Assembly (NCBI GenBank): GCA_026419785.1
Contig: JAODTK010003821.1
Span: forward strand, 186,001 to 250,000
Direction of reading: 5' to 3'
DNA from: Sclerodactyla briareus
Lineage: Eukaryota; Echinodermata; Holothuroidea; Dendrochirotida; Sclerodactylidae
Length of the DNA: 64,000 nt
The first letter of the stretch is position 1. Each line of letters starts with the position of its first letter. Below are positions 34,208 to 47,220 of this stretch, piece by piece. The position numbers and the translations under genes are program-made. Below the pieces are notes generated by a model. That model saw only the letters and a program-made list of their open reading frames with translations, was not told the DNA's origin and searched no databases.

Positions 34208-37136
34208 TGGAACAATCTGCCTCCTGCCTGGTGAAAAGTAATTGTAAGAGGTGATGGTAGCACCATCATGATCCATCAGGCGATACTGTGTTGATGGAAG
34301 GGAAAGATAGACACTATCACTATGATCGGTCACTGTTGTGTCTCTCATGACCATGCTGGTCAATAAGTGTTGGTTTGAACCTGATTGACAGTCAAGTTGT
34401 TTCAAGTTTTGTTAAAGACCCTACCTGTCATTGTCAAAAGCTCTGGCCATCAGTTCCACAAAGGTAATGTGGAGGCCCTTGAACAAGGGTTTTGTTCGCG
34501 TACCGTTCTTTGGAGCGTAGAGACTAGAACCATGACAGCTACACCTGCTCGCTAGGAGCTATCTGACTGTGATTGTCTAGCATCAGTCTGTTCAACAGAA
34601 CCCTGGCTAGAATCTTCCTTCCGATCGAGTGATAAAGAAAAAAAGTGTGGAAGAAGTGCCGTCACATCGTCTTGTATGTAGAGGTACATATAAGAAATGT
34701 CTTGCAGTAATCATAGCGGTATGAAGATTGACGAATGGTGTCGAATTGAAACTATGTACATGTCATGTTGCCATGCCAGTTTACATATCACTCCATCATA
34801 ATGAGTTTTCGCCTTCAAATACTCATATATATTGAAGTACAAAGTACTCTTAGCATATTTCAACTATTCCTCCAAGGATTAGTTCAGTTTGCAAAACTAT
34901 AGCTGAAGTTCTAGCCTAAGATGCCAGTGTGTCATGTGTCTGGTGGTGAGGAAAAATTCAAACTCTAATTTATATAGTATACCCTGTTATGGTGCGAGGA
35001 TGAATTCGAGGTTCGATCAGACCATGCATGTTGTCCTTCGAGCCTGGAGAATTTCACTGTGTCTGCTTAATGGCTGGCCTAGTCCACAGGAAGAGGAAAG
35101 GAATTTCAGTCGAGAATGTTTTAGCCTAAATTTCAATGAAACTATACCCAAATGAAGGGTGATAAAGTCTCAAGATAGGCCTTGTGATTACGAAGATTTC
35201 CAACAGTACCATGCCTCTAAGATTCCAGGGGCCCTCCCATGCATGGGGATAAATAAAGATCTTACGCAGTGAAGAATAGGACTGACGCGATATAGGCCCA
35301 CATTCATCATTAGCAAAATGGCACACGTGACAGTCTCAAACCCTCCCCCATTCTTATCCAGCTTCACAGAGGGATCCTGTCCCACGACTATGAACTTTTG
35401 TGGCCATTGTCATCACTTAGTCATGGCATCTTGGGGTATGAAATTGCTTATCGGCCATTCTGATGCTTCTGCGGAAAAAGAAGAAGGTATTCTCGGGGTT
35501 CCACTCTTTCCCAGCTGCCATCATCCTGGTTTAGGTCATTGAAAGGGTTGTTAGGCGGCCTCAATTCTAGTCCTCTTTTCGTTGCCAGAAACATCACTTG
35601 GGGCTCATCTAGTCTCTTTTCTTTGCTCATTCGCCCTTACGATGCCAATTGATGATCTTCAGGTCGACTGCCTGCGATACACTAGCTGCGGTCTCCTTTC
35701 TCATAACCACCGATGATTTGTAATTGAGTTGTTGTAAACCTCAAAACTTTGGGTAACGTGCAATGTTGTGTGCATGTGTACAATCTTTGCCCCCCCCCCC
35801 CCAGCCTTGTTTGTAGCCTCTTGTATTTTACAGTTAGAAGTTTGTCACTGCTCTTGTTGCAATTTGGCCAAGCTGAAGGGGCCTGTCGGTTTCTTCATCT
35901 CCACCACTGCCTACTATTTGAAAATGCCTTTGGCATGATGAACTCAACCAAGAAATGCACCTCTGAGAATTCACTTTCCTTCACAGGTGATTGACTCCTG
36001 AGGCTTTCCTCCTGTAGTTCGTAGCATGTGCTTGGAGTTTTGTTCACACTGCAGGTACGTCACCACGAATGCACCCCCTCCCGTCTCAAGCTTCTGGCAT
36101 GCAAAAATGGGAGTCGCTTGAACTGCTCATGTTCTTCTATATATTGTAACAATTCCTTCACCTCGGAGGACTGAGGTGGGGTCGTGGCCTCTACTCTTTA
36201 GACGGGCCACAACGACGATGACGCGGTTAGGCGAATACAATAAAAGGAATATAGGGGAGACGAATAGTGTTAACTCACTTCTTTCTCTGGACTCCTGCGA
36301 ACTCCTATCCAGGTATAAAATATATGATGGTGTTCAAATCAACGTCCCTCATATTTACGTACTACAACGTGAAAACGGCACTGTCCGGGATGTAGCCAAA
36401 TGCGAACTGAATTCAAAACTAACATAACCCAAGTACTCAATATATCAAAACAGTGATCCAGGCATTGAGTGAAAACACTCACGCCTGGGCCATTGCCGCG
36501 CCCTTTTCAAATCATAATCCTACGAGATTCAGCCACAAACCTGCCAAAGGAGGAAACTGACTCAACCACATTGTTGGAAAACACTGAAGCAGTGATCATC
36601 TTGACTAAGTTCTGTAGGCAGTCTCCGGATTTGGCCAGGACTTCAGCTGCAGGGTGATAACAAAAAATCATGGAGATCATGGACTCAGCCGTTTCATTGT
36701 GTCCCTGCGACCAAGGAGCTTGGAACATGGCTGCGTGTGTACATGCTTTGCTGGTTTCAGAACTCACTAAACTCTCACTAAACTCAAGGAGGAAACACTG
36801 CGCTATCAAACCTAGGTGTGCTCCTTGCCAATTTTGTCGTTTTTGGAGCCTAGTCTTTTGACCCTGAGAGCTTGACTATAAACGACTGAATGTTTTAGCT
36901 TAAGGGGGTGGCTGCTTCTTAAAGTTTACATACTTGTTATTGTCTGTGGGCCGTGCAGGATGGGATAGGGATATTGATAGATCCCGCATGCAGACGTACA
37001 ATAACAATCCAAGAAAGCAATCTTCCTCTTGGAAGATACCCCTGGATAATATATAGATATATAATATATATGTGAGAGGGGAGAATCTTTATCTTTAAGC
37101 GACAAGTATTGGAAAAATTGTCTTCCGCTGTCTCAT

Positions 37137-37307
37137 TCCGATTGCATGGCGCTGTTGCTTGTAGCAGTCACCAGCTCGGTCATTTGGACTTTCGAAGGGG
37201 TCTCTCCATGCTTCCATATCGTATTCGCCTTTGCTGGTAATGGCAGCGGGACTATGTGTTGGTAATAGCCACTCGGTTCTTGTTGACCGGCAGGAGTAGA
37301 CACATCC
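37137..37307 (-). CDS. Terminal exon of an unidentified minus-strand gene
   Basis: On the minus strand a CTTTCTCTTCCAG acceptor opens this exon. The upstream exon ends in phase 0, and phase 0 here reads GCVYSCRSTRTEWLL and later KGEYDMEAWRDPFESPND, running to a TAA near 37,096–37,100 just beyond this span. A second frame (DVSTPAGQQEPSGYYQHI...) is also open to a TGA near 37,136, so the frame choice rests on exon phase alone. No family recognised. Acidic and aromatic content and absence of membrane segments suggest a cytoplasmic tail, but that is a guess. Confidence 0.5.
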
Positions 37308-37895
37308 CTGGAAGAGAAAGAAGGAAAACAGATTTTTACAATTTGAGTAGTTCTTGCATATAAATCTTTTTTGGATATCTGGTGACTGGAAATTCTGCCA
37401 TGATTCAACTTAGTGCGGGTGGTTATGCGGGCTGAGGTGCTGATGGGAAGATTTGTTAGAGGACGAAAGTGAGGAACGGACTTTGTACAATTCACAGATC
37501 ACAGAGCTTTAAATCCGCATTTACCTAGGGCTTTGTGTTATTGCCAGTGCAGTTACCACTGATGTGTGCGGGTGGCGAGGACGGTTGACCTGGGGGTATT
37601 GCTATTACCTAGTTAGTTGCCCAATATTGACTGAATGACTCTTTCTTACCAAGCAGGCAATTAGTCAGCCCAATGTACGCCATATGGAACTCCTTGTCGC
37701 AGTGAATTGGCATTCCTGAATGCCTGGACATAGCCGGTTCAATTTTTCCCACGTATTTGAAGGTCTTGACCCATCGTGTTCACTAATCAGGTTACTGTGT
37801 ATGAACATGAATCCTCTCCACCCAACAGCCTATTTTTCTTGTGACTTGCGAGGCATGATTTACATAATAATTCAAGTCATATCATACAAACTTAC

Positions 37896-38120
37896 CATCA
37901 CCGTTGACGTTGTGTCGATGACACAAAATGGTCTTCGTGAGCACGTCATTTGGCGCAATGATAACGGGTTTGTAATGCGAAACCAATCATTAAATGCATT
38001 CACCTCGGCAGAGTAGTTTCTCCACATCGTCACCTTGATTTTCCCCGTACTGTTCTGCGGATGAAATTCCTCATAAGGAATCATATCGCCCCTCGACAAG
38101 AACATGTCGGGACTTTTATC
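37896..38120 (-). CDS. Internal exon of an unidentified minus-strand gene
   Basis: Exactly 225 bp (75 codons) between a good acceptor (TTTTCTTACAG) and a good donor (GTAAGTTT), open throughout in phase 0. It reads DKSPDMFLSRGDMIPYEEF, then KIKVTMWRNYSAEVNAFNDW and RPFCVIDTTSTVM. It contains two N-glycosylation sequons (NST, NYS). A diverged copy of this exon and its flanks lies at 42,320–42,770. No family recognised. Clean splice sites and an uninterrupted frame make it one of the better host-gene candidates. Confidence 0.62.
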
Positions 38121-38712
38121 CTGTAAGAAAATGCAGTAAACTTAGCATACTCAGGATTTACATATTAACGCCTGGTGACACTGAAACGATAAACTATAAC
38201 AAATAGAATCGGAGTGTACAGTAAATTGCTGCGGACTGCTTACCATCTCAAAGTAAAAACATTGTTCTGATGGTATAAGAGTTATCCATATCAGATGGAA
38301 AACTTACACACGGTACTGAGTATTCAGTCAAAACGATCATTTATCAGAAGCTGGCCATCCTACATATGCTCCGTTCTGGTTTTATCATTCCTTCGTGAAG
38401 TATGCTTGCAACCCTCACGAATGATGCTAGGGACGGGGTTTTTCAGAGGTCAGTAGTATGTGGCCCATAGGACTTGCTAGGAAAAAGTGATTCAATGCTG
38501 ATTTCAAGTAATGTGCAGCACTTTACCGTTTGGTTCATCCTTCTTCGGTATGAATTCAAGACATAGTAATAAATTCCAAAAAATGCACAATGATGTGGCC
38601 GAGTTATAAGTGATGGCAGAGAAACACAAGGGAAAACATGGCATGATGAACATAAGTTCTTCGGAGGTATGGAAGGGCAGCAAGGGTGGTGATCAGTCAC
38701 TGAATCACTTAT

Positions 38713-41700
38713 TTCAAGTCATTATATAGCGCTTTTCCAAAAGATCAAAGCCCTGTACAAAAAATAAAGATATGTTACAAAAATACAGTAAGACATGTGT
38801 ATAAAATACATAAAAGACGAGATGAAAACATTTTAAATGATTTATCAGACGGGAAAAAGTGTTTTCAGAAGTCTTGAACATTGCACATTTGCGCTTCACG
38901 ATCCGGAGAGGCAGAGCATTCCACAATTCGGACCAATCACCGAAAGGATTTGTCACCGATAAAGTCTAGTGACGGGCTGGCAGACGAGTACGGTCGCTAC
39001 GGATCTGAGACCCGGTCGGCCCGAGTTGTAAGTGGGATAGGCTTCCAGGTAACTGGGCGAAAGATTATATACCAATTAAAACATGAACTAAAATCTTAAA
39101 AAGTGATCGTTGCAATTGGCAGCCAGTGCACTCGCGGAGAAGTGGGGCTGCTGAGGTAGTTCTAGCAACCTGATATATGAGAAGCGCAGCGCGATTCGCA
39201 GAGTTTGCAAACGGAGTAAATCAACGAGGAAATGCCTGCCAGAAGGGAGTTGCAGTAATCAAGTCTGGAGAGTATAAGAGATCTAACTGCATGAGCATAA
39301 GTAGAACGGTCAATAAAGCGACGGACCCTGTATAAATTACGTAAGTGATCAATTGATATTTCTGCACAAGTATCGAATGGGTTTTCATTGTGAGGTTATT
39401 ATCATCAAACCACACTAAATATTGACAGTTGCAGAAAGAATTGATCGCAGACCATCCAATGTCTAAGTCAAATAGAGGGAGGTTGTTCGTTTGCCTAGGT
39501 ATGAATCAACAAAAGCTCTGTTTTGTGTCATTCAGCTTCAACCTATTGTCTCGCAACCATGAGCACTTCACGACTACAATCTGTGAGCCGCATTTTAGCT
39601 GCAGCAGTGTCCGCTCCACAATTAGGATCAAAACTTGTATAAAGCTGAATATAATCAGCTTATATGATAGTCAACACGAAAAAGCCGTATGATGTTTTTT
39701 ACAGGCGGAATATAGGAAGTGAAAACGGGTGGGCAGGCAATCGACCCCTGGGGAACACCATTATGCAAATCATAAATGTCAGGTATTCACCCAGAAAATG
39801 TACCCTATTCGTACGATCGACTAGATAAACTCCTCACCCAAGAAATAGCCGAGCTTAATACAGAAAGCAGTACGCATTCGATCGATTAAAAATCTATGAT
39901 CAATAGTATTTTTTTTTTCAAATTATGATGAGAGATCAAGGAGGACGAGAACAACTGCCCTCCCACGATAGCTCACAAAGGATGTCACTTTTGACTTTGA
40001 GAGAGCCGTTTCAGAGCGTGAGATTTCTTATAGCGGATGTATCACAGAAAGCCATGACCAATTAGATGATCCTTGAAGGTGGACACGGGGAGGGAGGGGG
40101 GGCGGGTGCGGGGGCGGGGGGGGCTGGGTACTCTAATATCTACCAGAGGGAAGATAGAAAAGGCCTGTAATATTCAAAAACAGAAGGGGTCAAAGACCGA
40201 TTCTTCAGGAGAGTGTGATGGACTTGCGACGGAGTAATGATGGACAACGGACCCATGCCTATACGAAATTAATGATGGAAGTTATTATGGAGGTAGGGGG
40301 TCTTTTTTTTATTTTTTTTTGGGGGGGGGGGGCGGGGGTGGGTCAAACAGCGTTGAGTAGCCAGGTAGGAATTGACAAGGTAACTTGTTGCTGGAAGGTT
40401 AGCAATAACCCTCCTGACCTCTTCCTCGCGCACCTGTGCAAAGGCAAGTCAAATATTGAGGAGGTGGAGAGTTAACACATTCGTCCCATTAGGCCAGTCG
40501 GTGCCTGCAGGGAAGTAGCACCATCATAGACATCAGAACCAGCGGGTGCTATTGGTATGATTGTGCGACTCCTGATCAAGCCACGCAGGATGCCAGCAAC
40601 CTTCTCAGTGAAGAAATGAGCCAAACCTGTTACTAGCTCAAGTTAGTCATGCCAAAGCTGGAAATTTCCTAGGAGAAACATTTAAAAGGTATTAAGAACA
40701 GTGTCATTGTCTTGGCATCGGCATTATCCAAAAGGACTCTAAATGTTCAGTTTTGTTCTTCTAATGAGTTCGTTTACCTGCATTGTTTATGTTCTATTAA
40801 AGGCAATACGATCCTCTGGGCTGCCAGACTTGCTCCATTGCCCGCTCACATCTCCTGCGATCGCGTCGGGGGGCTAAGACGTCATCGTGGTACCATTCTG
40901 GGGGTTGGATTAATCGCCGGACCTGGTAGTTACGGCAAGTTCATCGAGAACACGGAGAAAACAGACGTATTGTAGAGCTCGTTTGTTCGCTGGGTCGTCA
41001 ACGCACATAATATGCCCCGGGTTCAACAAGGTCGGATGAAAAGTTAACCAGTGTCCATATCTCTGAAATTTCTGGTAGAAAACCACTAGTCTATGAAGGG
41101 GTGTTTGCATGTTGACTTGCATTGGATCAGTGGTGGTCCGATCCATACATGAATTGTGACACAACACAAGCGTCATGTGACATAAGTCCATCGTCGGGAC
41201 GGCTATAACATGGTCCAGAGTGTTGGCACCTTTATGGGTAGGGCCGTTGACCTACTGTTCAACAAATCATGCTCGGCCATAACTCCATATATCGGTAACG
41301 TCAGGTCCTACGGCTGGATCATTAACACTGAACATTCATATCCCCCATTATGAGGCACAGCAGCCGTCCGGAAGGTGAGAGACGGGCTTAGAAATTCTTC
41401 GAATTCCTCGAAGAATGAGGTTGGTTAATATCCGTTTTTTTCCTAGATGGTGGCGGTCGTAGATTGCAATCAAACGGAAGGACTTTGAAATGTCAGTAAC
41501 CGATGCATGTTCAAAAAGACAGACTGTCAATACCGAAGAGGCGCATCCTAAGGTCAGATTCGATTTACTGATAATCGCAATGCCTCCCTTGTCTGTCATT
41601 ACCCCCGGCTCTAGGAAAATGAGAAATGAAAGTAAACCCGACGGGTACAGCTCCCCGATGAATTACATACAGGATCCGCATCAGCCACCCAGGACCTCAA

Positions 41701-41780
41701 CACCACGGAACACACATCGTGTCCCTGAGGTAGTCAACACCGTCGTTGTCCTTGTTTGGCCCGATAGATCTGCGAGTGTT
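38713..41780 (-). mobile_element. CR1/L2-like LINE with endonuclease and reverse transcriptase
   Basis: On the minus strand, in order: APE-type endonuclease traces (GGIAIISKSNLTL at about 41,560; VDDPANKRAL at about 41,000, matching the family's DFN.H.D.P.N..A block), reverse-transcriptase catalytic block (YADDIQLYTSF once one slip is allowed, about 39,640), LRDNRLKLNDTKTE (about 39,560), then HLRNLYRVRRFID and SRLDYCNSLLAGI (about 39,250–39,350), ELWNALPLRI (about 38,925) and a tail of TATATAGCGCTTTTCCA type at 38,720. This order and these motifs are those of CR1/L2 elements of the Jockey superfamily. Frames slip many times, so the copy looks dead or is badly read. The 5' boundary is uncertain. 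Confidence 0.9.
40080..40340 (+). repeat. G-rich low-complexity patches inside the LINE
   Basis: G-rich runs at about 40,081–40,125 and 40,318–40,345 interrupt the reverse-transcriptase region. They look like homopolymer expansion or base-calling noise rather than element sequence. Confidence 0.5.
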
Positions 41781-42109
41781 CACATGTGGCATCGAGGCTC
41801 CTCTTATCCGGCAGAGGCTACCCTAACCGCGGTTGGCCTGGTTCAGCGGTGCGATGGGATCGCCGTGTCGGAGTAGCCGGTGGTTGCCCTTACAACCGAA
41901 CTCGCTTGCGCAATCAATCGGCCCAGCTTCTGCGACCCCCTGTGGTGGCTCCCAAGATTAGCTCCTAATTGTTGTTATACACCTGCAGATCACACCAGCT
42001 GGACTTGGATCCATTGTACCTTGCACCTTTAGGCCCTCCTAATTACCAATTAGGACTTTGTTCGGTAGCTTCTCACACCCTGTTATGAATCTGTCCCGCC
42101 CCTTCTTTC

Positions 42110-43270
42110 TTGCCCCTACCTCAATCCCCCTCCTCGGCCCTTTCCAGCATCTGCTTTGACCAAATTCCGCACTGCTTCCAACATCTCCTCTTCTTGGGAT
42201 TCAACCCCACCTGTCCCCACCACTTCCAAACAACCTACTCTGGTTCTCTTCGTGATGAGCGAGGGCTAGGCATCTCTCGATCCTCCGCAGTTGGGACTGT
42301 CTCAACCTGTTGTAAATGAATTACATGATTTACAATAGAGATCAAGTACATACTCTCTCAACTTCACATCACAGTTGAATTTGTGTCTATGACACAATGG
42401 ATTTTTTGTGACTCATTTGGCGCAATTGATAACGGTGTTTGTAATGCAAATCCAATCATCAAATGCTACATTCGCCCGGCAGAGTTTCTCCACATCGTCA
42501 CCCTCGTTTCTCCCTAATTTTCTGGTTCTGGCGGATGAATATTCCTCACTATTAAAGAATCATATCGCCCCGGACAAGAACATGTTGTGGACTTTATCCT
42601 GTATGAAAATGCAGTAAACTAAGCATACTCTGGATTTTACCATATTAACGCCCAGTGACACTGGAACGAAACTATAACAATAGAATGGATTGTACAGGTA
42701 CACTGTCTTGCCGGATGCTGAATACCATCTCAAGTGAAAACATTCCTGATGGTATACAGAATTTATTGGATCGAAATGTTGTATAAATTAACAAGTGTCA
42801 TTGGCAAGCTAGTCACCTATCAATCATAGTACTTTTTCATGCCATCGATGCATTGGCGGATAGTTTTACAACTGCCGGTGGTACTACACCTCCAGTAACA
42901 GCATCTGGGAGAGCCATCCAGCACCGCGGTAGATTGGATTAAATTTTGATGGTTGTTAGCCTCCTCTGAGAAATAGTGGAATTTGCAGTTTGTACATATT
43001 GTGATTTCTAACTATGCTATACCTGTTACATTTTGCCAATTTGGCTTCTCAGTACTTCTTCAACCTGGAAGATAGTCCTGCCGCTTCTTTCTTGCTGCCT
43101 CAAACCCTCCTCGGTCTTTCCCAGCAGTGTTTGACCGTCTCGGCGTGCTGTTCCCAACTTTCCTTTCTGGGATTCAAAACACCACAGTCCCCGCCACGCC
43201 CAAAGAACCTACTGGTTCCTTAATGAATGCGGCAAGGGCTAGGTTCTGATTCTCCCAGTTAGACAACCTC
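42110..43270. repeat. Duplicated segments: exon copy and a C-rich block
   Basis: 42,320–42,770 is a diverged copy of 37,850–38,300: 'gtctatgacacaa', 'tttggcgcaat', 'atcatcaaatgc', 'ctccacatcgtcaccctc', 'gaatcatatcgcccc', 'gacaagaacatgt', 'tatcctgta.gaaaatgcag', 'tattaacgccc'. It includes the 225-bp exon, but with several indels. Flanking it, 42,110–42,310 and 43,060–43,265 are copies of each other ('cttcttgggattcaa', 'gagggctaggcatctc' against 'caagggctaggttctg'). So this stretch is a mosaic of local duplications. No independent gene is evident. Confidence 0.65.
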
Positions 43271-43279
43271 CACTGTTGT

Positions 43280-44390
43280 TATAAAGAACAATTAATAGTA
43301 AAAGTAAAGGATATAGTAGGCCATATTTCTTTTGTCTTCATACCAAGGTAAAGTAGGGTTCATCAAATGTCAGCGGGGCGTACCCTTGAAAAGGAAGAGG
43401 GGAGATAACGTCGCTCGGAAGGGGCCTCATAAGCCATGTACTGATATTCTAGACATAGTGTAGTATGAAATATACATTGGAATTTGTTTCGTACTAACCG
43501 TGTTAGGGCCTGAGTCTACAAGAAAAATTGTAACCACAGGCCAAATTAATAATGCACAAGTGTTAGCTGAACTATTGCCTAGTTCTCATCGTTGGGCCCA
43601 GGTTTAGGGTCCAAGCTTGGCAGTTAGCCTTCAATTTGTGATTGTTGAAATACATTGCAAGTACCAAGCCTGCAGGCCTAGGAGACAGTATACTTCGCCA
43701 CGCAGTAGTAATGATATAGTGGCTCACCGACACGCCGATGAGGCAAGAATTGTGGCAGTGAAATCGCAGTCCGATATTAGCTTCTCGGGTGAGTACCCAG
43801 TCAACCTTGAGCCCTTGTCCACCAACCACTGAGCATGGCTTATGTGGCTAGGGTGTCAGCATGCAAAATTAATGTAACCACGCTTGACAGCTCAATGATG
43901 AAGTCTATCCTTGACGGGTCCATCACTGCTCTCTGCCACTCCTCCAGCGCGCTTTCCGGGGCCCAGGGGGTCTTGCTCTCAGGGGAGAATGCTGTCAAAC
44001 CCCTAAAACCAACTCCCTAGGGGACTATTTCATTCGGACGAGAGAGCCTCCTCAGGAGTGATGATGTCAACCGTTAAAGGCGGCGGTGTGGAAGAGAGAT
44101 TTCCTCTGGTCTTGCCAGTAGGCAGGGTCCCTAGTTTCTCCCACAGAGACCCGGTAAGTGGAGCAGGCTCTGAGTGGTGTATTGTCTGTATGTACTCGAG
44201 GGTAGATGGATTGAGCTTGAAGCGAAATACACTGAGACATCTCTAGTAAAGCAAGTCAGTTGGGGAGTCGATGGGGTCCAGGTGGAAGGGTTCGGCACGA
44301 CTAACCTTCCAGTTTGTACAAAGCTCTCATTGCATGGTGATGATCCTCGTGACAGTCCAGCCCTCTTTCATCATAGGTCATAGTAACAAA
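43280..44390. other. No gene recognised
   Basis: Only short frames. The right end (about 44,060–44,390) lies immediately downstream of the minus-strand gene ending near 44,394 and may contain its 3' untranslated region; I see no firm polyadenylation signal. Confidence 0.4.
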
Positions 44391-44393
44391 AAT

Positions 44394-45746
44394 TTATTCC
44401 ACCTGTCTCCAGTTGGCCTTCAGTCCGCAAAAGGGATTGGCAGGGAGATGGAGGCACTCCACTCGGGCTGCAGTGATCTCTGATGTGGGCTCCCGATGGG
44501 TGTCAAAGATGTCAGGCATTGTGTTTTCCAGCAGGTGATATTTTGGGTCGAACACTGCCCGTCTCACAGTATGGCACGATGCAATCGGCCTCTTCCTGAT
44601 CCTTACCCAACTTGGGTCATTCCAAACGGACACTTGCAGGCATGCTGGGGTACTCAGGTCTGCAACCTTCCTCTGGCCTCGGTGCTGCGGCGACATCACT
44701 CCCTCAAGGCACAGTTGCCTTGCTGACAGGGGGCAGTCAGCTTTCCTGCTCATCAGTTTTCTGCTCGTAAGCTCATAAGTCCAATTTTCAAACACTGTCT
44801 GTTTGTTCCAGATGTATGCTCGAAGGCAGTCCTCTGTGATGGGTTGAGATATTCTTAAGTTGTTGACAGTTTCATTAGCTAGAACCCTGGAAGACATCAA
44901 GCCAACCTGCTTGTCATATACCAGTATATACTCCACGGCGATCTGGAAAGTGTTCTTGAATACTAATAACAGCACAGCTTGGAATAACCCTACAATCTCC
45001 TTGTCCGAGCCCTCCATAATTCCACAAGACGAACCGTTGATAAGCAGCATGCCTAATTCCATCATAAATGATGAAATGGCATGCAGACCATCATATAAGT
45101 TATTTCTAATCCTACGCAGGGCTTGACTGGAGCAAAATTGATGTTTGTCAGCTTCATGAATGGATGTATGCCATGACAAATTCCTAGGCTGGATGATGCC
45201 TTGTGAAATGCTGTCTCTAATTTCCCTCTCAATTCCATCAATTGTGATATTACGATCAAGTTGGAATGCAGACAGTTCTGTCTTGAAGAATGTAGGTGCC
45301 AGCAAATGCCTAGACTGTTGAAATTTGGAGGAAGATGCTTATGAGATTTTGGCAAAAAGATACAATAGAGTTTGAAGGCATAGCCGGTATTTTTGTTTCT
45401 ATTGTTGTAGTGTGCTGAATAAATCTTTGTGAGAAATGCCGGATAACCTTATTGTCCATTTTCCCCTATTGTCGCAACTGGAAAATTCTGGGAGATCTTT
45501 GATACCAGCAGCTATTTTTACAAGTACCCAGGTGTCACTGTTGTACTGACGCAGCTTAGTTAATGTTGGCGATAATAAATTTATGTAAAGGTGAGTTGGC
45601 TTCGAAGGCTGTGACCAATTTCTGCAATTGGTCTTGTCTCCTCCTTGAAAGGTCAAATTAAGTTCATCTAGGTGTGTGAATGTGCCAGGGAGGATACGAT
45701 AATGGTAGTCCACGATTGGGATCGCCTCGATGCTGGTTCGCGGCAA
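44394..45746 (-). CDS. Unidentified glycoprotein-like gene, family F, copy A
   Basis: The minus strand holds 303 uninterrupted codons (45,305 to a stop at 44,394), long for this window, plus an upstream part (45,399–45,746) reading LRQYNSDTWVLVKIAAGIKD. The internal Met at 45,305 is probably not the true start, because conserved sequence continues upstream. Five N-glycosylation sequons at residues 19 (NIT), 42 (NLS), 90 (NGS), 144 (NET) and 174 (NWT), cysteines at 58, 94 and 160, and a hydrophobic stretch near 104–129 suggest a secreted or membrane protein. The C-terminal region ends CGLKANWRQVE. At least four related pieces lie in this window. I do not recognise the family; homology among copies argues that it is a real expanded gene family or an undescribed element's protein. 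Confidence 0.6.
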
Positions 45747-45749
45747 AGA

Positions 45750-47215
45750 AGTTGTTCCTCACTGCCTGTGCGATGCCAAGGACCAGGGGGTCGAGGACCA
45801 ATTGCTCCATTTCCTGAATGAGGAAAGAATTTCAAAATGAACCTTCATGAATGACCCAATAATTGTCATCAATAAAAACCAGTGGAATATCAATTCCCAA
45901 TCTCCTCGCTTTTCGGCAATGTAAAATTGTGTTGAGTACGAGTCATTTTCAACTCAAGCTCAGTATAACATATATGTCCACCTGGTTTGCATTGAATGCT
46001 TGTCTTGTCAATCTACGTCAGTCTGGGACTAATGGCTATGTATGTATGAACTACAGTTGTAGCGGAAGTAGTACTAACAACAGTAACATAGTATCTGTTC
46101 CTGGCTATAATTACTACCAGCTGACACATGCACTGGGCGTGGTATTGCAATCTATTCTCATGGCGTTTTTGTGAGGCACCATGGGAGCAAGGCTTACAAA
46201 TTTAGGGAGGGGATATAGTTTCCACCTACCTGCCCGGCTTCTTGCTCGGCTTCCATAGTACTAGCACGTGAAAAGTCTTATTTCATTGCAGTAATTGTGT
46301 GTGTTTGGTCAGTCCTGTTTACATTGGTGAACTTGCTCGGGTTGTCAAAAACTTCCTTGTAGAACTCGAAATGTTTGAATCAAAGGGGGCTACTAGTGAC
46401 CGGCTGCTATGAAGCATCCCAAAAAAAGAGTCCCATAAATAATAATTCAACAAATTACAAATCGGCACTATTACCAAGGGATAGCTTTGTGTACTGCCAG
46501 GGCGCTATGCTGTTCGGCAAAATTGCCCTGTGAAGGGTACCAAGCTACACAATGATGATTCAACTTGGATAGTTTTGGGGAACAACCTGTTAGCTGCGAT
46601 CCGCTAAACCTGCATGTTTCAAACACGGCATAATAATAATTACGACTTTCAAATGAGAATGAGGGTTCTGCAGTTCCTATAAAGACTACTAATTGGGAAT
46701 TGAGCTTCAACAATAAAAAAACCCATCCTGTCAATTCTATGTCCCAGCCTGTAGGATTATATTAGACAGGAATATGGGCAATAAACAGTTAAGTCATTTC
46801 AACCATACTGTCAATATCTAGGGTGGTTTACTATGGTTACCGCCACCAATGAGTTTGTCTCCTCCAATTTCCCCTTCAGACCAATGTACACACTCCCCCA
46901 CTCTTGATGGTAAGCCCAACAAATATGATCCCCTTAATATCAAAAACTGTACAATGAAAACTAGCTACCTATGATTGTTTATACATACTGGACAATAATA
47001 AAAACATAGCATGTATGGTTGGTGCTGGTGCGGTCTGCATACATACGGCTGGCAGGACCTGATGGTGTGCCCCATATGGCCATCAAAACAAACAATTACC
47101 CATTACAGACAGCACAAGTCACATAAATCAGACACTTAGCAATTGACATTCCCCAACTAGGATCAGAACTGAACTGGCAACGATAATCAGTCTCCCCTCA
47201 CTGACAGGCGACTCA
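45750..47215. other. No gene recognised
   Basis: Short frames only; no repeat or motif that I can name. It would contain the 5' part of family F copy A if further exons exist, but no convincing exon was seen. Confidence 0.4.
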
Positions 47216-47220
47216 TCAGG

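Larger units (their letters stand above)
31801..37130. other. No gene firmly recognised; a few unassigned minus-strand frames
   Basis: Minus-strand frames at about 33,600–33,815, 34,225–34,390, 35,450–35,630 and 36,510–36,809 look somewhat protein-like. The last has 100 codons, and 34,225–34,390 follows an AG and reads SLPSTQYRLMDHDGATITSY. I can match none to a family, and splice sites are weak or absent. They could be exons of one minus-strand gene reaching to 37–38 kb. A 40-bp poly(G) lies at 34,168–34,207. Confidence 0.35.
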
